Shown: in pieces, positions 63,231 through 64,000 of the stretch
How positions within the stretch are numbered: the stretch's first letter is position 1
Layout of the letters: the number at the start of each line of letters is the position of its first letter
DNA from: VMDJ01 sp038146785
Lineage (GTDB): Bacteria; Pseudomonadota; Gammaproteobacteria; Chromatiales; Chromatiaceae
Direction: 5' to 3'
Assembly (NCBI GenBank): GCA_038146785.1
Contig: JAYQSI010000016.1
Location: 496,001-560,000, forward strand
Length of the DNA: 64,000 nt
The notes under the pieces: generated by a model
Database searches by the model: none
What the model saw: only the letters and a program-made list of their open reading frames with translations
What the model was told of the DNA's origin: nothing
Program-made: the position numbers and the translations under genes

Positions 63231-64000
63231 TTATTGTTCAAGAATCCACGTCAAAGCAGTGTCGAGATCGGTTTTGTTAAACCCGGTGTGCCCGCGATCA
63301 CTAAAGTCGTAGAAGCGTTTTGGTGCTTGCGCGTGCTCGGCGAGCTCTTTGCCAAGCGCAAAAGGAATCACGCGGTCATCACGGCTATGCAATATCGCTA
63401 ATGGTTCGGTGACCTGAGGAAGTTTCGAGAGTGAATCAAAGGGGTGTTTGAGTAATAGCTCAATAGGCATCCACGGATAATCTCGTTTCGCCATCTCGGT
63501 AATACTGGTGTAGGGCGCGCCAAGCATCACGCCTTTGAGTTGGCGATGGGCTGCCATTTCAATTGCCACGCCACTACCCAGCGATTCTCCATAAAGCACG
63601 ATATGGGTATCAGGAATGCCTTTTTGATTTAGCCAATTAAGTACCGCTTGGGCATCCTCGTACAGGCCGACTTCAGATGGCTTGCCAGGGTTGTTGCCAT
63701 ATCCGCGCCAGCTGAAGATCAAAAAGCCGCGCTCAGCATCACGAAAATTGTCGATGTGTCTTTTGCGAGTACTCAGATTGCCAGCATTGCCATGTAGCAT
63801 GACAACCGTGATGGCATCTTTATGACTGGGCGGCCTAAACCAAGCTTGCAGCGATAAGGTGTCGTTTACGGGAATTCGGTGTTCGATAGCTTCAGGAAAT
63901 ATCGTGTTCTTATCTGCCACCTGGTGGTCGGGCTTAAAAAGCAGAGACTCTTGAGAAAAGAATAGGGCGGCACAAACAGCCAGATAGATAACAAGGCTTA
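63231..64000 (-). CDS. Alpha/beta hydrolase with N-terminal anchor, partial
   Basis: The frame is open to the window edge, so the true start lies outside. A hydrophobic N-terminal segment (LVIYLAVCAALFF) then an alpha/beta hydrolase domain: oxyanion region MLHGNAGNL, nucleophile Ser in YGESLGSG, acid in HSRDDRVIPF and His in DRGHTGF. The catalytic triad is complete. It resembles BEM46/YfhR-type serine hydrolases; the substrate is unknown. Confidence 0.88.
   Translation of the reverse strand, partial: SLVIYLAVCAALFFSQESLLFKPDHQVADKNTIFPEAIEHRIPVNDTLSLQAWFRPPSHKDAITVVMLHGNAGNLSTRKRHIDNFRDAERGFLIFSWRGYGNNPGKPSEVGLYEDAQAVLNWLNQKGIPDTHIVLYGESLGSGVAIEMAAHRQLKGVMLGAPYTSITEMAKRDYPWMPIELLLKHPFDSLSKLPQVTEPLAILHSRDDRVIPFALGKELAEHAQAPKRFYDFSDRGHTGFNKTDLDTALTWILEQ

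Noticed and set aside
1..64000. CRISPR array, prophage, toxin-antitoxin or other defence island
   Set aside because: No short regularly spaced repeats, no phage structural genes, and no recognisable defence families on either strand.

Overview
The window looks like chromosomal DNA of a sulfur-oxidising gammaproteobacterium of moderate GC. The lineage call rests on gene order: the block calcium/cation exchanger-kdsD-kdsC-lptC-lptA-lptB-rpoN-hpf-ptsN-hprK-rapZ next to mlaFEDCB-murA-hisGDC, plus petABC-sspA-sspB, is typical of Gammaproteobacteria. HPr kinase inside the rpoN cluster fits the deeper gammaproteobacterial branches rather than the enterics. The sulfur lifestyle is read from sat (ATP sulfurylase) next to aprMBA (membrane-anchored APS reductase), from a small periplasmic protein resembling SoxXA-binding proteins, and from a periplasmic DsrE-like protein. 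The genus cannot be resolved from the sequence alone. No insertion sequence, prophage, CRISPR array or rRNA was seen. There is one tRNA (Phe).

Layout. Bases 1-20104 are unusual: two adjacent tandem duplications, with units of about 5.03 kb (ntrY'-ntrX-ybaK-trkA-trkH') and 5.83 kb (polA'-engB-moaC-ppa-gtrA-soxK-like-kinase'). The joins at 2952/2953 and 14276/14277 cut through genes. The copies differ by many mostly synonymous substitutions, and ppa is far more diverged than its flanks. The simplest explanation is two strain haplotypes joined end to end in an assembly; a real tandem duplication is the alternative. From 20.4 to 25.1 kb: a DsrE-like gene, holA, lptE and leuS. From 25.2 to 36.3 kb: a GlcG-like gene, then a long minus-strand series with mgtE, the regulatory PTS proteins, rpoN, and LPS transport and Kdo synthesis. 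From 36.4 to 44.7 kb: two small unknown genes, then mlaFEDCB, murA, hisG, hisD and hisC. From 44.7 to 54.7 kb: a DegS-type protease, a Nif3-like protein, petABC, sspAB, trmB, thiGS, a Sco protein, mutY and yggX. From 54.7 to 62.7 kb: tRNA-Phe and the sulfur locus sat - small ORF - HIT protein - aprMBA - NTF2-like - FKBP - TPR protein. From 62.7 kb to the end: a DUF4279-type gene and an alpha/beta hydrolase that runs off the window.

How the genes work together. AprBA oxidises sulfite with AMP to APS at the membrane, with AprM as probable anchor and electron path. Sat then converts APS and pyrophosphate to sulfate and ATP. The electrons can enter the respiratory chain, represented here by the cytochrome bc1 complex (petABC). 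Lpt, Kdo, Mla and MurA genes together serve envelope assembly. HPr, EIIA, HprK, PtsN and RapZ form a regulatory phosphorelay without any sugar permease in the window.

Sequence quality. At least six otherwise intact or conserved genes (ntrY, trkH, polA, lptE, mlaC, mlaB) carry a single-base shift, several in short homopolymers. Together with the duplications this points to an imperfect assembly, so frameshifts here should not be read as biological gene loss without raw reads.
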